NCBI RefSeq assembly: GCF_004784475.1
Contig: NZ_SRRT01000004.1
Coordinates: 186,001-250,000, forward strand
Length of the DNA: 64,000 nucleotides
Direction of reading: 5' to 3'
Source: Streptomyces bauhiniae
GTDB taxonomy: Bacteria; Actinomycetota; Actinomycetes; Streptomycetales; Streptomycetaceae
The translations under genes were made by a program, and so were the position numbers. This document shows positions 61,707-64,000 of the stretch, in pieces; position 1 is the stretch's first letter, and every line of letters starts with the position of its first letter. The notes under the pieces were generated by a model, which had not been told where the DNA came from, did no database searches, and saw nothing but the letters and a program-made list of their open reading frames with translations.

Positions 61707-64000
61707 TCCGGCCTCCGCAGGGACACGAGGTCGGTCAGTTCGCGGTCGGTCAGCTCGGTGAGGGCCGCCTCGCCGGAGCCGAGGATGGCATCGGCCAGGG
61801 CACGCTTGGCGGTGAGCATCTCGGCGATGCGGTCCTCGACCGTGCCCTCGGTGACGAGGCGGTGGACCTGGACGGGCTGGGTCTGCCCGATGCGGTACGC
61901 GCGGTCGGTGGCCTGTTCTTCCACGGCGGGGTTCCACCAGCGGTCGAAGTGCACGACGTGTCCCGCGCGGGTGAGGTTCAGCCCGGTGCCCGCCGCCTTG
62001 AGGGAGAGCACCAGCACCGGGATCTCCCCGGACTGGAACCGGTCCACCATCCGCTCCCGCTCGGGCACCGGGGTACCGCCGTGCAGCAGGTCGACCGGGA
62101 TCGCGCGGTCGGCCAGGTGGGCGGTGATGAGCCGGGCCATGCCGACGTACTGGGTGAAGACCAGGACCGAGCCGTCTTCGGCGAGCACGGTGTCCAGCAG
62201 CTCGTCCAGCAGAGCGAGCTTGCCGGAGCGGGCGGAGAGCCGGTCGGGGTGGGCGGGCTCCTCCTTGAGGTAGAGCGCCGGATGGTCGCAGATCTGCTTG
62301 AGGGCGCCGAGCAGCTTGAGGACCAGGCCCCGGCGGGCGATGCCGTTCGCGTCCTCGATGGCCATCATCGACTCGCGCACCACGGCCTCGTACAGCGCGG
62401 CCTGTTCGCGGCTGAGCGGGACCGGGTGGTCGGTCTCGGTCTTGGGCGGGAGTTCGGGCACGATGCCGGGGTCGGACTTCTTGCGGCGCAGCATGAACGG
62501 CCGGACGAGCCTTGCCAGCCGCTCCACCGCCTCGGCGTCCTCGCCGTTCTCCACGGCACGCGCGTGCCGGGCGCGGAAGGACTTCAGGGGGCCGAGCAGG
62601 CCGGGCGTGGTCCAGTCGAGCAGGGCCCACAGCTCGGAGAGGTTGTTCTCCACCGGGGTGCCGGTGAGCGCCACGCGCGCGGGGGTCCGGATCGTGCGCA
62701 GCGCCTTCGCGGTGGCGGAGTACGGGTTCTTCACATGCTGGGCCTCGTCCGCGACGACCATGCCCCACTGGTGCTCGGCGAGCTGGGCGGCGGCGGAGCG
62801 CATGGTGCCGTAGGTGGTGAGGACGAAGCCGCCGGTGAGGCCGTCGAGGGTGCGGTCGGCGCCGTGGAAGCGGCGGACGGCGACACCGGGCGCGAAGCGG
62901 TTGATCTCGCGCTGCCAGTTGCCCAGCAGGGAGGCGGGGCAGACCACGAGGGTCGGCTCGGTGCGGGCGCGCTTGAGGTGCAGGGCGATGAGGGTGATCG
63001 TCTTGCCGAGGCCCATGTCGTCGGCCAGGCAGCCGCCGAGGCCGAGGGAGGTCATCAGGTCGAGCCAGGCCAGCCCGCGCAACTGGTAGTCGCGCAGGGT
63101 CGCGTCGAGCCCGGCGGGCGGCTCGGCGGGGGCGAGCCCTGCGGTGAGCCGGTCGCGCAGGGCCGCGAGGGCGCCGGTCGGGACGGCCTCCACGGTCTCG
63201 CCGTCGACCTCGGCGGTGCCGGTGAGGGCGACGGCGAGCGCGTCGACGGGGTCGAGCAGGCCCAGTTCGCGCTTGCGGGCCTTGCGGACCAGGGCGGGGT
63301 CGACCAGGACCCAGCGGTCGCGGAGCCGGACGACCGGGCGGTGGGCCTCGGCGAGGGCGTCCATCTCGGCCTCGGTGAGCGGGTCGCCGCCGAGCGCCAG
63401 TTGCCAGCGGAAACTGAGCAGCTCCTCGCTCTCGAAGAAGCCGGTGCCGTCGGTCGCGGAGCCCGGGGCGGTGCGGACCTCGGCGGTGGCGGCGAGGTCG
63501 CTCGCGAGGTCGCGGGGCCAGTGCACGGCGACCCCGGCGGCGGCGAGCCGGCTCGCGGCGACGCCGAGCAGGTCGGTGACCTCCTCCTCGGACAGGGCGA
63601 GCACGTCGGGCACGTCCTGCTCGGCGAGGCGGTCCAGCGGCGCCCACACGCGCGCGGCGCGCCGGACGGCGAGAGCGGCGTCCACGTGCGCGCGGGGTCC
63701 GAAGGCGTCCGCGTCCCCGGCCCAGACGGCCGCCGCGTCGGCCACCAGGGTGGGATCGGCCAGGCTGTGCACCTGCACGACGGCGGCACCGGCCGCCCGC
63801 GCCCGCTGGTCGTCACTGGTGTCGAAGACGCTGTACCCGGACAGGTCCAGCCGCAGCGAGACACGTACGCCCGCGTCCATACCCGCGGCGACCTCGGCCG
63901 CCCAGTCCTGGGCGCCGGGCAGCGGCTGGGGCTCGCGGGCGGCGAAGGGGCGTCCGCCGGCGTGCGGGGCGGCGGGGGTGCGGGGCAGGGTGTCCGCGAC
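61703..64000 (-). CDS. SNF2-family DNA-dependent ATPase (N-terminus beyond window edge)
   Basis: About 766 residues of a SWI2/SNF2 helicase-like ATPase are visible; the frame is open to the right edge, so the true start is outside. An N-terminal SNF2-associated region is followed by the ATPase lobes: motif I DDMGLGKTITLIAL, motif II VADEAQHVKNP, motif III ALTGTPVENNLSELW, and in the second lobe VLVFTQYVGMARL, HFDRWWNPAVEEQATDRAYR and IGQTQPVQVHRLVTEGTVE. These proteins translocate on double-stranded DNA and remodel bound proteins. It is paired with the SWIM protein. An internal Met at 63880 is not the start, because 40 further codons upstream are family-like. Confidence 0.93.
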   Translation of the reverse strand, partial: VADTLPRTPAAPHAGGRPFAAREPQPLPGAQDWAAEVAAGMDAGVRVSLRLDLSGYSVFDTSDDQRARAAGAAVVQVHSLADPTLVADAAAVWAGDADAFGPRAHVDAALAVRRAARVWAPLDRLAEQDVPDVLALSEEEVTDLLGVAASRLAAAGVAVHWPRDLASDLAATAEVRTAPGSATDGTGFFESEELLSFRWQLALGGDPLTEAEMDALAEAHRPVVRLRDRWVLVDPALVRKARKRELGLLDPVDALAVALTGTAEVDGETVEAVPTGALAALRDRLTAGLAPAEPPAGLDATLRDYQLRGLAWLDLMTSLGLGGCLADDMGLGKTITLIALHLKRARTEPTLVVCPASLLGNWQREINRFAPGVAVRRFHGADRTLDGLTGGFVLTTYGTMRSAAAQLAEHQWGMVVADEAQHVKNPYSATAKALRTIRTPARVALTGTPVENNLSELWALLDWTTPGLLGPLKSFRARHARAVENGEDAEAVERLARLVRPFMLRRKKSDPGIVPELPPKTETDHPVPLSREQAALYEAVVRESMMAIEDANGIARRGLVLKLLGALKQICDHPALYLKEEPAHPDRLSARSGKLALLDELLDTVLAEDGSVLVFTQYVGMARLITAHLADRAIPVDLLHGGTPVPERERMVDRFQSGEIPVLVLSLKAAGTGLNLTRAGHVVHFDRWWNPAVEEQATDRAYRIGQTQPVQVHRLVTEGTVEDRIAEMLTAKRALADAILGSGEAALTELTDRELTDLVSLRRPE

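Overview
The window is high-GC actinomycete DNA and almost certainly Streptomyces. Start codons are often GTG, and many genes overlap by a GTGA or ATGA tetranucleotide. There is a streptogrisin-type secreted protease, an F420-type luciferase-like oxidoreductase, a gluABCD glutamate transporter, a PucR regulator, a ClpC-type ATPase, a fused PcaL-type enzyme and a SWIM/SNF2 gene pair. About 50 protein genes are called. The first and last are cut by the window edges. No insertion sequence, integrase, CRISPR array, rRNA gene or intact tRNA was found.

Layout. 1-4462: one-carbon-type genes (amino-acid-oxidase-like flavoprotein, MTHFR-like protein) and a CDP-glycerol glycerophosphotransferase-like membrane protein. 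4468-21217: a compact, unusual biosynthetic cluster. It holds a TetR regulator, a single-module iterative type I polyketide synthase (KS-AT-DH*-ACP, no KR, no TE), an aldo/keto reductase, a GH3-type adenylating enzyme, an alpha/beta hydrolase with a Cys nucleophile, an enolase-superfamily enzyme, a thiamine-diphosphate enzyme, an FAH-family enzyme, a PapA/condensation-type acyltransferase, an ArsR regulator, an MFS exporter, a CHMI-type isomerase and an SDR lacking the usual Tyr and Lys. I cannot match this combination to a characterised pathway, and it is the best candidate here for an undescribed system. 21333-23821: a YdcF-family protein, a broken XRE/TPR regulator, an anti-sigma-like ATPase with a coupled small protein, and a 3' half of tRNA-Arg(UCU) that looks like the scar or right border of an integrated element.

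24102-33390: secreted LamG protein, macro-domain protein coupled to an FAD oxidoreductase, inositol-monophosphatase-like enzyme, a gamma-glutamyltransferase-family protein without signal peptide, a streptogrisin-like protease under a perfect 14-bp LacI-type palindrome, and a DUF3558-like secreted protein. 33437-42329: a reductive-pyrimidine or hydantoin catabolic locus in two blocks, with NCS1 permease, LLM oxidoreductase, dihydropyrimidinase, two carbamoyl-amide hydrolases, class III aminotransferase and PucR. Candidate operators lie upstream of each block.

42487-64000: a low-complexity hypothetical protein; a divergent XRE/methionine aminopeptidase pair whose promoters both look leaderless and flank a palindrome; a ClpC-type unfoldase; a secreted gamma-glutamyltransferase; an Imm35/YrhB-like protein; a membrane protein; a secreted CocE-type peptidase; gluABCD; exonuclease III; an MBL hydrolase; a fused enol-lactonase/carboxymuconolactone decarboxylase whose lactonase nucleophile position is Ala; and a SWIM-SNF2 operon running off the right edge.

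All functional calls rest on motifs and family resemblance read directly from the sequence. No database search was possible.
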